Positions 38,434 through 49,949 of a stretch of DNA of 64,000 bases are shown here, piece after piece. Every line of letters starts with the position of its first letter. Position 1 is the stretch's first letter. A program made the translations under genes and the position numbers. The notes under the pieces are model-generated. The model was not told the origin of the DNA and did no database searches. It saw only the letters and a program-made list of their open reading frames with translations. Source of the DNA: Magnolia sinica (lineage: Eukaryota; Streptophyta; Magnoliopsida; Magnoliales; Magnoliaceae); NCBI RefSeq assembly GCF_029962835.1, contig NC_080575.1:62847493-62911492 (forward strand). Reading direction: 5' to 3'.

Positions 38434-40249
38434 CTGGAATGGACCAGACTGTCGGATTGGTTGAGATCAGAACTCATCACTAAAACAGGACAGGTTTTGG
38501 CTGGGACTGAAACTCCTCAGTGAAATGGGTCAGTTCACCAAAAATACAAGAATACCATTTTATTTAGAACATGAAAGTTCACCAGTCAAAGCTCAAACAC
38601 AACATGCATTCACAAGAGACAATACAGGTCAGGCAACCAGATCAAAATCGAATTAAACTTGAATTCAATGATGTTCTATAAGGAAATAATCGATACTTAG
38701 CATGCATTTGACTTAACACAACACAACATAGATCAATACCAGAGGGAAAAATATGTAACAAGACCATGAAAAAGAATAACAAAGAATCCACTAATCTAAA
38801 TCGAAGAAGCCCCATACCTGCTAGTAGCTTACCTCCAACAAAAGAGGGCGTATTTTGACATGAATGGGCAATGTGGACACAAAACACAAACATAACCATG
38901 AGACTTCATCACTCCATGAAGTTAAACATCTATTAGATGTCTTTCTCCATAATATATCCACGTAATAAGGACCAAGTGAATAGCCAGGCAACATGTGAAC
39001 AACAGATTGATGTTTAACAGCAGCGTCAATTATAACTTGTAAATACGTTAGGTATATAAAAAGTACGTAATGCAGACAAAAAAAAATGATGTGCTAAACA
39101 TTCCTTAAGGAATTCAATCAAACATATGATGTGCAGGTGTAAGATGTATGTGGATGGAGGAGATACATTGATTTTAATTTTATTTTTTCAATTTAAACTA
39201 TTTCAAAACTTTGATCTTTGATACTTTTTCTTATACTTATTGCGTATAAGGCTAGGGCCAATACCAAAGGAATTTTAGTTCCATTACGGACAAGCCCATG
39301 GTTTAGGGAACCATGGCCAAGGTAGGACCAACCACGGTTCATTGCCGCCCAGCCAAGTGGGCACAATCATTACAATGTTAAGATATTAGACTAAAAAGGA
39401 TTAGCTTATACAAACCACCTAAACTCGATTGGGTCAGGTTGGGCACCTTGGATAGATATTTGTGTCTAGTAACTTTTTTGTCAAGCTGGAACAGGACCTT
39501 CATTAACCCTAAATGCCAAGATTTTTAGTGTTCTTGCCTAAAATGGAGATGCAATACAAAAATAAATTGTAAAAATTGTATTAAATGATATTCAAATATT
39601 TAATTATAATATATGAAATAAATGTCTGGTTGTAATGAAAGTAGAAAGATACTTAGGATGGATGTTCAATGTAATGTTCCCTATGAAAATCTCACTTGAT
39701 GCTCGTCTTTAAGCTCATATTTAAAAGCCTTGGAAAAAAAAATGAAAGAAGAATGCTTACAAGGAGATTCAAATGCATGAAGAGCTTGATGGGAGTGTCT
39801 TCTTCACCTGCAAATCTTATAAGATGAGATGTAGAAAATATGAACATCCATAGACAGCCATACACTAATAACACAATATAAAGATCATACATTTATCAAA
39901 GATCTGTCCATTATCACTCACATTGACATATCACAGTTCAATGTAATCATCATCATTAAATTAGGATGTTTCCAACTGAATCAAAAGCAATTGGACAAAG
40001 TGGAAATGTGTCTCTGGAGTGATGGGTCATCACTGTATGCCACTGAAACTTAGGGCCTATTTGGATTTGTTGAAATATAAATTAAGGACTTCGTTTGTTT
40101 TTGTAAATTTCCTGAAAATGTGGTTTCCATTTCTCCAAATGCCCTACATGTGCAAAATTCTAAAATCCCTAATTTGTAAAATCAGAAAAAACCCCAATTC
40201 GGGGTCGACATTCAAATCTGTAAGCCCTAGAATCCCCAAATCCCTAAAT
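38434..40249. other. CACTA-2 interior, mostly non-coding
   Basis: Apart from the short candidate exon near 39.78 kb I see no supported gene. AT-rich intron-like DNA is followed by 'GGGCCTATTTGGATTTG' (40051) and an AAATCCCTA-rich segment (40155-40249). The latter resumes at 61808 after the retrotransposon array. Confidence 0.5.
39760..39808 (-). other. Candidate short captured exon, unidentified
   Basis: On the minus strand, TTTGCAG is followed by GTGAAGAAGACACTCC and runs to a GTAAGC-like donor, reading EEDTPIKLFMHLNLL in the frame considered. The evidence is limited to splice-like edges and an open frame. Confidence 0.25.
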
Positions 40250-40254
40250 GAGAG
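40250..40254. repeat. Target site duplication of the Athila array, left (GAGAG)
   Basis: GAGAG directly precedes TGTTGAGGGTC and recurs at 61803-61807 after the third LTR. Confidence 0.9.
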
Positions 40255-42487
40255 TGTTGAGGGTCAAATATTGCATATCAGACCCATTTATTGCATAGAT
40301 TTACACGCATGATACTGCTTAATGGCCTAATTAATCGTGTTTATAATGCAGAGTGTATGTACGAGCCTGGACCGAAATGGGTGCTTAAAGCATGGACTTA
40401 ACGCTCTGATGACACCAAAGCGTGGGACGGACTCCAGAGACCCAAGATCAACAGAATTACACATCAGGGACCCAAGAAAATCAAGGAATTGAAGCTCAGG
40501 TGGCCTGAAAAGTGTCCAGAATGCAAGATCATAGGGTTCCCACCATCTGATCAGTTCGAAACTTCATACGTGGCCTGAGGACCATAAACTAACCGTACAC
40601 GTCAAATTTCAGCCATTGGATCCTCGTGAAAGTGGCTGAACTAACAGATCAATCCATAAAACCCTGATTTGGCACCCGCTGTCCAGATACGCTTTAACTT
40701 TGGTCCCCACGGTTCAAATGAAATGGAGAACAAGATGAATGGTGTGGATTTCTCATAATCATTATACAGTGTATATACTACACTTTTTGCACTAAGAGTG
40801 CATGGCAACACAGGGACGTGAACTCTGTTTACGTGAACTCCGTTTCTGTCATGAAACAGAGATGATCTCAGTGGGCCATCATCATGGTCCAAATGCTCAA
40901 TCCGAGCCGTCCATCATGCAGAGGGGCTCGATTTAGCCAAACCCATGTTGACTTTATGCACTCATGCATGCACACTTGTTGGTTTCAATGGTCACAAATG
41001 GACTGCCCTACAACTATTGCAGCTGATTTCTTTCGTGGGTCACGCCGAATCTGATCCAAAACCATCCCTTCCCAACTGAAATTTCGAGAGGAATTCAATG
41101 GACGGCTTGGATCTCTCATTTGAAATAGACAGTGAGCCCCACCATGTCACAGCGAAAGCCTTTCGCAGGCCCTGTTTTAGCGCCGGACGCTGGCCGATTT
41201 TTTGCGAGTTGTGGTGTGTGTTCGGCGATGATCATGTGGCTAATCTGAACCGTCCATCATGAAAATGGTTTGCCGAAGATTAAAATCATGAAAGTATCAA
41301 AGGTTGGGGTGCACGTACGAACTCACAGTTCTCAGCCAAAGGAGAGCCCCTGCGTTACGAGATTAAAGGACAACATCGGTTTAGAGGGGTTGTGGGCCAC
41401 TATGAGTGGATGTCCAAACAATCCACAACATCCATCTGTTAGGTCATTCAGAACCGTCCGTAGGGACGTTCCCCTTTTTTTGGAAATACACCGTTGTGCA
41501 CAAACCAAGCCAACGGGATTCCAGCCGTTCCGGTTACGCAAGACAGCTAGCTGCGTAATCTTGGCAGCTGCGAAATCTCTGGAGCTGCGCAATCTCTGCA
41601 GGTGCGTAAACAAGCTTCCCAACCTATTCCTTTTGGGACTCAAGACTACCAGAGGGGTTTTCTATAAAGGAGAATAAAAAAGCTGGGAGGATTATTAAAA
41701 ATTTCGAAGGGACGGTGGAGCAGACAGAGGAAGAGAGAGAGTATTATTTTATTTGAATTTGTTTATTTCGGATTACTGCTTTTTTATTTTAAGATGATGT
41801 TTATTCTTGGCTAAACCTCTTAGCTAGGGCTAAGAGGTGAAGCCTGTAGCGAGATGGGAGATTTTACTGTGTGCCTTTAATTCATGAATTAAACTTGATT
41901 GTGGTTTAATTATTAAATGAATATTTTTCTTAGTCTTTAATGGTATGTTGTGACTGAAATTACAATGGGTTTGCAATGGCTTTGAATATTTCTTTTCTCT
42001 TTTGATGTTTATGACGTCAGGAGGCCCTGTTGTTCACCATCGTCTCATGGGCATGGTAGGATGACAGTATCTTCCTGATCTTCATACATTGTTGATTGGT
42101 TGGTAATTAGTTTAATTCTATTGTTTACTTTGTCTCCTGGGCATGGTTTGGTGATGGAATCCATTCTAATTCATATACCTTTCATCTCTTGAAAATCAAA
42201 TCAAGTAAGTTCAGTTGAATTCCATAATCCTTGATGCAGGCATAAGATCTCCCTGATCTCTACAAGTGGATCCTCTGAATCCCTAGTTCCTTTCCTCTGA
42301 ATTCCTTAAAGTTTTAGATAATTCTTCCACAATTATTTCTTAAATTCTATTTGATTTAGATAGCATCTTAGTCTAGTTCTATTTCTACCTAGTTTCAGGA
42401 CACGTACAAGTTTCAGTCCCTGTGGATTCGACCTCGGTCTTACCGAGTTTATTACTACATCACAACCCTATACTTGGGGAGTGAACA
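40255..42487 (+). repeat. Athila array LTR A (left)
   Basis: It starts TGTTGAGGGTCAAATATTGC and ends GGGGAGTGAACA. A TATAAA box lies at 41663-41668, so U3 is about 1.4 kb. ORFs such as 41270-41677 are not conserved as coding and recur only because the LTR is repeated. Confidence 0.92.
41663..41668 (+). promoter_or_regulatory. LTR TATA box
   Basis: TATAAAGG is followed about 30 bases later by AGGATTATT. It is conserved in the other two LTRs (51321-51326 and 60978-60983). Confidence 0.55.
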
Positions 42488-42493
42488 AGTTTT

Positions 42494-42511
42494 TGGCGCC
42501 GTTGCCGGGGA
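42494..42511 (+). other. Primer binding site, tRNA-Asp type (copy 1)
   Basis: TGGCGCCGTTGCCGGGGA is complementary to the 3' end of plant tRNA-Asp(GTC) with its CCA tail. It lies six bases after the LTR. Confidence 0.9.
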
Positions 42512-42639
42512 CTGACGGTTACGTTTTCTGGGATTAATTAGTTTTAGAATTAGGTTAGGATTAAGATTTACTTTAGGATAAAAGTTTTTATTTTATTTTA
42601 TTTTATTTTATTCTATGTTTAGAACTTAACCTGTTTCCT

Positions 42640-43150
42640 GTTTTGTAGGATCCTGACATAAACTCCTAAATTGGTAATTCTTTCCTAAATTCTCTACTTT
42701 TTATGTTTTTAGAATTAAGGTTTAAATCTTAGAAATTTTCTAATTCTAGTATCCTCTCATCTGTAGGAAATAGTTTAGTCTTAGAAACTAGGTTATTTCT
42801 TAATTAACTTTCTAATCTTAGAATCTAATTTGTTTCCTAATTTATCTTTAGAATTTTTGTTTAGAAACTAACCTTCCTATTTTGTAGGCCTTTAAGATAG
42901 AAATTCCTAATTCGGTAAGCTCCTTCCCTACTTTCTTTTTTTTTTTTTAGTTCTCCTTTAATAATTTACTTTCTAGTTTAGATCTTCCCCAATTTACTTT
43001 AGAAACTTTCACTTTCTTTTAAGAATACCTTCTTTTAGAAATTAAATTACTGTTATTTTTCTTTTAAAGGATCGTTCTTCTCTTTTTAGAAACTGACTTA
43101 TTTTGTTTTATTTTGCAGGTCCTTAACTTAGGGGCTTCAATTTGGTAATT
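42640..43150 (+). repeat. Three microexon-like repeats in the untranslated leader
   Basis: Units at 42649-42673, 42888-42914 and 43119-43144 (25, 27 and 26 bases) are each preceded by TTTTGTAG or TTTTGCAG. Each is followed by GTAATT or GTAAGC, within diverged repeats spaced about 235 bases apart. The edges look like splice sites. The same three units are present in copy 2. Use by the element is unproven. Confidence 0.5.
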
Positions 43151-43231
43151 TATTTCCAACTCTCTTTTCTTTCTAGCTTTTCTTTTCCTTTCTTAGGGTT
43201 AAGTCTTTAATTGAGGGCTGCGAGTGTTTTC

Positions 43232-45808
43232 ATGCCCAAGTGGGCCCGTGACAACACTCGACGTCTCTTGACTGAAGGAGGATTGGTTGAGGGGTTGACT
43301 ATCCATCGCAGGACTAGACACCACTCGAAATCCCCTGAGTTAAGTGAAGTTATGGCTGAAGACCAACCTCCTCTACTTCCACCTAGGGTGGAGGATAACC
43401 AAGATGAGAATGAGGTGCAACAGGCACCCCCGCCTCGTACTTTACGAGATTATCTACAATCGGCGAGAGTGAGTATGCCCTCATGCATGATTTTTCCTGA
43501 AAACACAGGACAAATGGACATCAAGCCAGGAGTTATCCAACTCCTTCCCAAATTCCATGGACTTGAATCAGAAAGTCCATATTTACATTTGAAAGAGTTC
43601 GATGAGATTATAGCTACATTATGTTTTCCTAATGTATCTGAGGATACAATTAGGCTGAAACTCTTTCCTTTTTCCTTAAAAGAGAAAGCTAAGACGTGGT
43701 TACATTCACTGCGTCCTAGATCCATTGGCACATGGAACGACATGCAGAGGGAATTCATAAAAAAATTCTTCCCACATCATAAAACGATTACCCTCAGAAA
43801 AACGATCATGAACTTTGCCCAAAAGGAAGATGAAACATTCTTCCAATGTTGGGAAAGGTTCAAAGATTTGGTCAGTTCATGCCCACAACACGGATTTGAA
43901 ACGTGGCGCATTACAAATTTTTTCTATAATGGACTGACATCTTCCATGCGCCAAATGGTCGAGACAATGTGTAATGGAGAGTTCATCAACAAAGATGTTG
44001 ACGAGGTATGGGATTACCTCGATAGTCTCGCTGAAAAAACACAATCATGGGACTATTACCCACTGGCGAACACCACGTCTAGGCCGACTCAATTAAAGGA
44101 GAAAGGTGGATTATATCTCTTGAAAGAAGAGGATGATCTCAAGTGTAAAGTGACTACGCTCATAAGGAAAGTTGAGGCCATGGAAGGAAAGAAGGATAAG
44201 GTCAATGAAGTTGTTTGCGGCATCTGTGATTGCAACATTCACACAACTGAAAACTGTCCTACAATACCTGCCTTTCGAGGAGTGTTGAATGAACAAGCCA
44301 ATGCTGTAAATAATTATCAAAGACCTTTTACTGGACCCAACTCCAACACATACAATCCTGGCTGGAAAAATCATCCAAATTTTAGTTGGAGGAATGGACA
44401 AACGGCGACTCCTCCAGGTTTCTTCAATCAAAATCCAACTCAAGTGAAACCTCAAGAGGAACTGGTTCAAAATCCCATACAAGAGCTGGCTCAGGCAATG
44501 CGGGGAATTACAGATTTTATGCAAAAGATAGATTCTCGTATGACGGTTATAGAAAAGGGGATGCTTCCTGCACAACCTCTCCCCAATCCTAAACCGCAGT
44601 ACGAGAATAATGATCCCAGCTCTTCAAATCAGATGGGGCATGCTAAATCCATCACCACTCTTAGGAGTGGGAAGATCATTGATAAAACTCTTCCGGTTAG
44701 GCCCGAAAAGCCTCAAGAACCAGAAGAGGACAACAATGATGGATCCAGTGATGCCCCACAAAAAGTAGAACCGGAACTTCTAGAGAAGCCAGTTGCTCCA
44801 TTCCCTCAACGGTTGGTTTCACCAAAACCTCTCTCTAACTCTCAGGATATCCTAGAGGTGTTGAAACAGGTGAAAGTCAACATTCCTCTACTTGATGTCG
44901 TTAAACAGATACCTTCATATGCTAAATTCCTGAAAGACTTATGCACGACTAAAAGACGGAAAATTATTCAAAAGAAAATCTTCTTGACTGAGAAAGTGAG
45001 TGCCATCCTGAAGCAAGACGTGCCACAGAAATTCAAGGATCCCGGTAGCCCAACCATATCATGTGTAATCGGGAACCATCGAATTGATCACGCACTTCTT
45101 GACTTAGGAGCAAGCGTCAATCTGATTCCCTACTCGGTATACAAACAGTTAGGTTTGGGTGAATTAAAACCCACCCTAACCACACTACAACTTGCTGATC
45201 GCTCTGTTCGTGTACCAAGAGGGATAATTGAGGATGTGTTAGTCCAGGTCGATAGATTTTACTACCCTGTAGATTTTATCATCCTGGACACCGAACCCAT
45301 CAATAACATGAGCACTCAGATTCCCGTCATTCTTGGTCGCCCATTCCTTGCCACGTCAAATGCAATTATCAATTGCAGGAATGGTATCATGACTATGTCT
45401 TTTGGAAATTTGACATTGGAGTCAAACATTTTTTTCAATAACGGCAGCAACGCAGAGGATGATGACGATTTCCACGACATTAACATGATTGACTCTTTCG
45501 TGGAAGATACGACACCTCTAACCTTATCCTCCGACCATCTGGAGACGTGCCTGGCCCACTCCCATGATTTTGATGATGACATGATTAGGGAGACATGTGC
45601 CTTGCTTGATACTGCACCGGTACTTGAAGTTAACCGGTGGAGGCCACAATTTGAAGAATTACCACAAACCGATATAGTGCCTCTACCGTCTAACCTCAAG
45701 CCGCCGAAGCTTGACCTAAAACCTTTGCCCTCTGATTTGAAATATGCATATTTGGGTCAAGATGAGACATACCCGGTGGTGATCTCTACCCACCTGGAGA
45801 AAGAATAG
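43232..45808 (+). CDS. Gag-protease region of Athila copy 1 (fossil element)
   Basis: An open frame starts at the first ATG (MPKWARDNTRRLL). The central part carries the Ty3-type retrotransposon gag domain (WLHSLRPRSIGTWNDMQREF and the FFPHHKTITLRK stretch, residues about 155-260). A CCHC zinc knuckle (CGICDCNIHTTENC, about residue 330) follows. The aspartic protease has its active site in DLGASVNLIP (about residue 630) and the flap-to-C-terminal stretch ending VILGRPFLAT. It would form the particle shell and process it. An acidic stretch and a proline-rich tail lead into pol. The DLGAS form of the protease site is typical of Tat/Athila elements. Confidence 0.88.
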   Translation: MPKWARDNTRRLLTEGGLVEGLTIHRRTRHHSKSPELSEVMAEDQPPLLPPRVEDNQDENEVQQAPPPRTLRDYLQSARVSMPSCMIFPENTGQMDIKPGVIQLLPKFHGLESESPYLHLKEFDEIIATLCFPNVSEDTIRLKLFPFSLKEKAKTWLHSLRPRSIGTWNDMQREFIKKFFPHHKTITLRKTIMNFAQKEDETFFQCWERFKDLVSSCPQHGFETWRITNFFYNGLTSSMRQMVETMCNGEFINKDVDEVWDYLDSLAEKTQSWDYYPLANTTSRPTQLKEKGGLYLLKEEDDLKCKVTTLIRKVEAMEGKKDKVNEVVCGICDCNIHTTENCPTIPAFRGVLNEQANAVNNYQRPFTGPNSNTYNPGWKNHPNFSWRNGQTATPPGFFNQNPTQVKPQEELVQNPIQELAQAMRGITDFMQKIDSRMTVIEKGMLPAQPLPNPKPQYENNDPSSSNQMGHAKSITTLRSGKIIDKTLPVRPEKPQEPEEDNNDGSSDAPQKVEPELLEKPVAPFPQRLVSPKPLSNSQDILEVLKQVKVNIPLLDVVKQIPSYAKFLKDLCTTKRRKIIQKKIFLTEKVSAILKQDVPQKFKDPGSPTISCVIGNHRIDHALLDLGASVNLIPYSVYKQLGLGELKPTLTTLQLADRSVRVPRGIIEDVLVQVDRFYYPVDFIILDTEPINNMSTQIPVILGRPFLATSNAIINCRNGIMTMSFGNLTLESNIFFNNGSNAEDDDDFHDINMIDSFVEDTTPLTLSSDHLETCLAHSHDFDDDMIRETCALLDTAPVLEVNRWRPQFEELPQTDIVPLPSNLKPPKLDLKPLPSDLKYAYLGQDETYPVVISTHLEKE

Positions 45809-45814
45809 GAGAGT

Positions 45815-48608
45815 ATGCTTATATCTACTCTCATTGAGCATAAAGGAGCCCTGGGATGGACGATAGCGGACCTCAAAGGAATCGATCCCTCGATTTGTAC
45901 TCATCACATATACCTTGAGGATAATGCAAAAACCGTTCGGCAACCACAACGTAGACTAAATCCCAACATGAAGGAAGTGGTTAAGGCCGAGGTTCTTAAA
46001 CTATTGGATGTGGGTATTATATACCCTATATCTGATAGTCAATGGGTGAGTCCAACTCAAGTGGTCCCTAAGAAGTCCGGAATCACCATCGTAGCCAATG
46101 CTAATAATGAACTCGTGCCAACTAGAGTCACTACTGGTTGGAGAATGTGCATTGACTACAGGAAATTGAATAACGTCACGAGGAAAGACCACTTCCCTTT
46201 ACCATTCATTGATCAGATCCTGGAAAGGTTAGCTGGTCATTCCTATTACAGTTTTCTTGACGGGTATTCGGGCTATAACCAGATAGAGATAGCCCTTGAA
46301 GACCAGGAAAAGACCACATTTACATGTCCCTACGACACCTTTGCTTACCGAAGGATGCCATTCGGACTATGTAATGCCCCTGCCACCTTTCAGCGATGTA
46401 TGCTTAGTATCTTTTCTGATATGGTAGGGCAATATCTAGAGGTCTTCATGGATGATTTCTCTGTTTACGGTCCATCTTTCAGCAAGTGCTTGGAAAGTCT
46501 TAAATGTGTGTTGAAAAGATGTGAAGAAAAGAACCTGGTACTTAATTGGGAGAAGTGTCATTTCATGGTTCAGAAGGGAATTGTCCTTGGGCATATCATC
46601 TCGTCCAAAGGAATCGAGGTAGATAAGGCAAAAATCGATCTTATCTCTAACCTACCTCCACCCAAGAACATCAGAGACGTGCGATCCTTCTTAGGACACG
46701 CAGGATTTTACAGGCGATTCATAAAGGACTTTAGTCTCCTCTCTCGTCCATTATGTAATCTTCTTCAAAAGGATGTTCCGTACGAGTGGACTGAGCAATG
46801 CCAGGAAGCTTTCACCAAGCTTAAAGGCACATTAACCACTGCACCTATCATGCAGCCACCCGACTGGAACCTTCCTTTTGAGCTTATGTGCGACGCTTCT
46901 GATTATGCTCTTGGGGCGGTCCTAGGCCAGAGAAAAGATAAGAAGCCCTACGTCATTCATTACGCAAGTAGGACTCTAAATCCTGCCCAAGTGAACTACT
47001 CGACTACGGAAAAGGAACTCTTAGCCGTAGTGTTCGCCTTGGACAAATTTAGGTCCTACCTGATCGGATCCAAGATCATTATATATACAGATCATGCGGC
47101 ACTGAAGTATCTTCTTTCTAAGAATGATTCTAAGCCCCGCTTGATAAGATGGATCCTTCTACTCCAAGAATTTGATTTGGAAATTAAAGATAAAAAGGGA
47201 GTAGAGAACGTAGTGGCCGATCACCTTTCTCGCCTTAATACCTCGATTCCCTTGAGACAACCCATATCAATGACATGTTCCCTGAGGAACAATTGTTTAG
47301 AGTCTCCCATTCACCTTGGTTCGCTAATATTGCTAATTTTCTTATCACAGGTTCTATACTAACACATTGGACTGCGCAAGATAAGAAGAAATTCTTTACC
47401 AAGGTGTGCAACTTTTTTTGGGACGATCCATATTTATTTAAATATTGCCCAGATTAAATCTTAAGGAGATGTATGCCAGACGATGAGCATCAGAGCGTCA
47501 TCTCCTTCTGTCATTCACAGGCCTGTGGTGGTCACTTTTCTGCTAAAAAGACCACAACCAAGATTCTGCATGTGGCTTTTACTGGCCCACTATGTTTAGG
47601 GACACTCATGAGTTTTGCAAAGCTTGTGAGCGTTGTCAGAAATTGGGAGCATTGTCCCGTCGAAATATGATGCCTTTGAATCCCATTCTTATCATTGAAG
47701 CATTTGATTGCTGGGGCATCGATTTCATGGGACCATTCCCCCAATCGTTTGGGAATTTGTATATTTTGCTCGCCGTGGATTATGTCACTAAATGGGTCGA
47801 AGCGATTCCGTGTCGAAAGAATGACCATCGCACGGTCATTAAATTCCTAAAAGAAAACATCCTTTCTCGATTCGGAACGCCTCGAGCCATCATTAGTGAT
47901 GGGGGCTCACACTTTTGTAATAAACCATTTGAGAGCTTAATGAAGAAATACGGTATCTCTCATAAGGTGAGCACCCCATACCATCCTCAGACAAGTGGAC
48001 AAGCTGAGATTTCCAATAGGGAGATCAAACACATTTTGGAGAAAACGGTTAACCCAGATCGTAAGGATTGGTCAATCCGATTGACCGATGCCTTATGGGC
48101 ATACCGTACTGCATTTAAAACTCCTATTGGAATGTCTCCCTTTAGACTTGTCTATGGGAAGGCTTGTCACTTGCTTGTGGAGCTGGAACATAAAGCGTAC
48201 TGGGCGATCAAAAATCTTAATTTCAATCTGGACAACGCTGGCTCGCTACGCAAACTTCAATTGAATGAACTTGAAGAAATCCGGAATGATGCGTACGATA
48301 ATTCGAGAATTTACAAGGACAAGATGAAAGCATTTCATGACCAACACATTTTGCGAAAATCATTCACGCCTGGTCAGAAGGTCCTTTTGTACAATTCTCG
48401 ATTACATCTCTTTCCGGGTAAGCTTCGATCTCGTTGGACCGGCCCTTACATTGTTGTTACTGTTTTTCCGCATGGGGTCGTTGAGATAAGAGATCCCGAC
48501 AATGGCAAGGAGTTTAAAGTCAATGGACATCGATTGAAACCATTTGTCGAGAAATTTGATTCAGAGGACATGTCCATGCCTCTGACTGATCCTGTTTACC
48601 AGGATTAA
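45815..48608 (+). pseudogene. Pol region of Athila copy 1: RT, RNase H, integrase (fossil)
   Basis: In order: reverse transcriptase with [39 protein letters not shown] and the catalytic FMDD box ([10 protein letters not shown]); RNase H with [32 protein letters not shown] and [11 protein letters not shown]; the integrase zinc finger region; and the integrase core [23 protein letters not shown] and [15 protein letters not shown], giving the D-D-E triad. A C-terminal domain ends in VNGHRLKPF. It is close to whole but broken in about two or three places. Its location, just after the protease, is standard for Ty3 elements. Confidence 0.88.
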
Positions 48609-49949
48609 TCTCCTAGTCTGATGGAGGTATAGGTAAGTTTCCTGATTGATTAATTCATAGTCCATTCTTGTCAAGCTGAAGACGTTAAACTTAGCGCTCC
48701 TAGGAGGTAACCCAGTTTTTCATTTCATTTCACTTTTCTCATTCATTAGTTCAATGTTTGTGGGTACCATTGCTGCAAACCCTCACGAGACTACAACTCG
48801 TCCACTAGGGGTAACCTAGGGGTTTAAAGGCTTGTTGCATACGCTAAATGCAATCGAGAGCACCTGCGAAAGTGGTATAGGTAGGATTGTATTTTTGTTA
48901 TTTTATTTGTTGGTTTCTCTCTTGTGCTGACCGCTCTTACGTAGAAATCTTTGAAAAGCCTCTTGATTCTTTCATTCAGGTACTATCTTTCCATCACTCT
49001 TATTTTTCCGTTGTCTCATGTGCATTGCATGTCTATTTCTTTTTACATTGAGGACAATGTAGATTTTAGGTTGGGGGTGGGAGATTAGGTCACCTAATCA
49101 GCATTTTCTTGATCTTGAACAAAAGTTGTGAAAATTTTAAAAAAAATTTCTGACATTTTGTTGAAGTCGAAGTGATTTTGACGGCCATCTAGGGCACTTA
49201 GAATTTCAAGATGCATGATGTTGGTACTTTATGACTCTTGAATTCAGTTATCTATTAAATTTCACAGCTAAGTTTGAATTATTAATCCATTATTAGAATT
49301 TGTAAACATTGGTTGAGTCATGAATTCGCAGGACACATCTCGCTTGCATATTAAGGTTTCAGTTCGATATTAAAGGATTAACTTGGGAAAACTTAAAGGA
49401 TTGGGCAAATGGTCTTTACCTTAGGTTTGCTCCCTATAGGTGTAGATTTAATTCCCCATGAATGATATGTGAAAAAGTTGGGTGTACAGACTTTACCTTA
49501 GGTTTGCTCCCTATAGGTGAGGATCTGATCCCTCTTCTTGGCGTTACTTCTAATGAAAAAAATCAAAAAATCAAAAAAAAAAAATTTAAAAGAATAAAAA
49601 GATAATGTGTAAGGCAAGAAGAGTTATCGTGAATTCTCTCAGTTGTTACCAATGATATCCTTAAATATCAAGGAAAATCTTAATGTTGACAAGTCGAGAT
49701 TAGATTATACATTCATGGATCTCAATGGTTAGAATTTTTCTAATTAATGGAATAATACTTTGAACTTGATTATGAAGTTTACCATGTACTGGAGTCTAGG
49801 AGAAAGTAATATCCAACAGTCATGAATCTAAAAGTTCTCGTATCTGGATTACTCTGCAAAAATCACTCGAGTTTATAAATTGTTCTGTAATTCTCAACTC
49901 ATTTTTCGCATACTTTGCTCGGGACTAGCAAAATGCTGGTTGGGGGTTG
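48609..49949 (+). other. Post-pol region of copy 1 with two purine tracts
   Basis: No open frame of note and no envelope-like gene. It contains ACATTGAGGACAATGT (49045-49060), a perfect 6-bp-arm hairpin just before the purine-rich GGTTGGGGGTGGGAGA (about 49069). A duplicated unit 'CTTTACCTTAGGTTTGCTCC' occurs at about 49413 and 49491. The terminal polypurine tract GGTTGGGGGTTG lies at 49938-49949 against LTR B. Copy 2 repeats all of these. Confidence 0.7.

Noticed and set aside
41270-41677. 135-codon ORF in the LTR, repeated at 60585
   Set aside because: It lies in U3 upstream of the TATA box, is changed in the middle LTR, and has no recognisable domain.
42494-42511. tRNA gene
   Set aside because: Only the 18 bases complementary to the tRNA-Asp 3' end are present, at the primer-site position.
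48609-49949. Envelope-like gene after pol
   Set aside because: Some Athila elements have one, but there is no open frame or membrane segment here in either copy.
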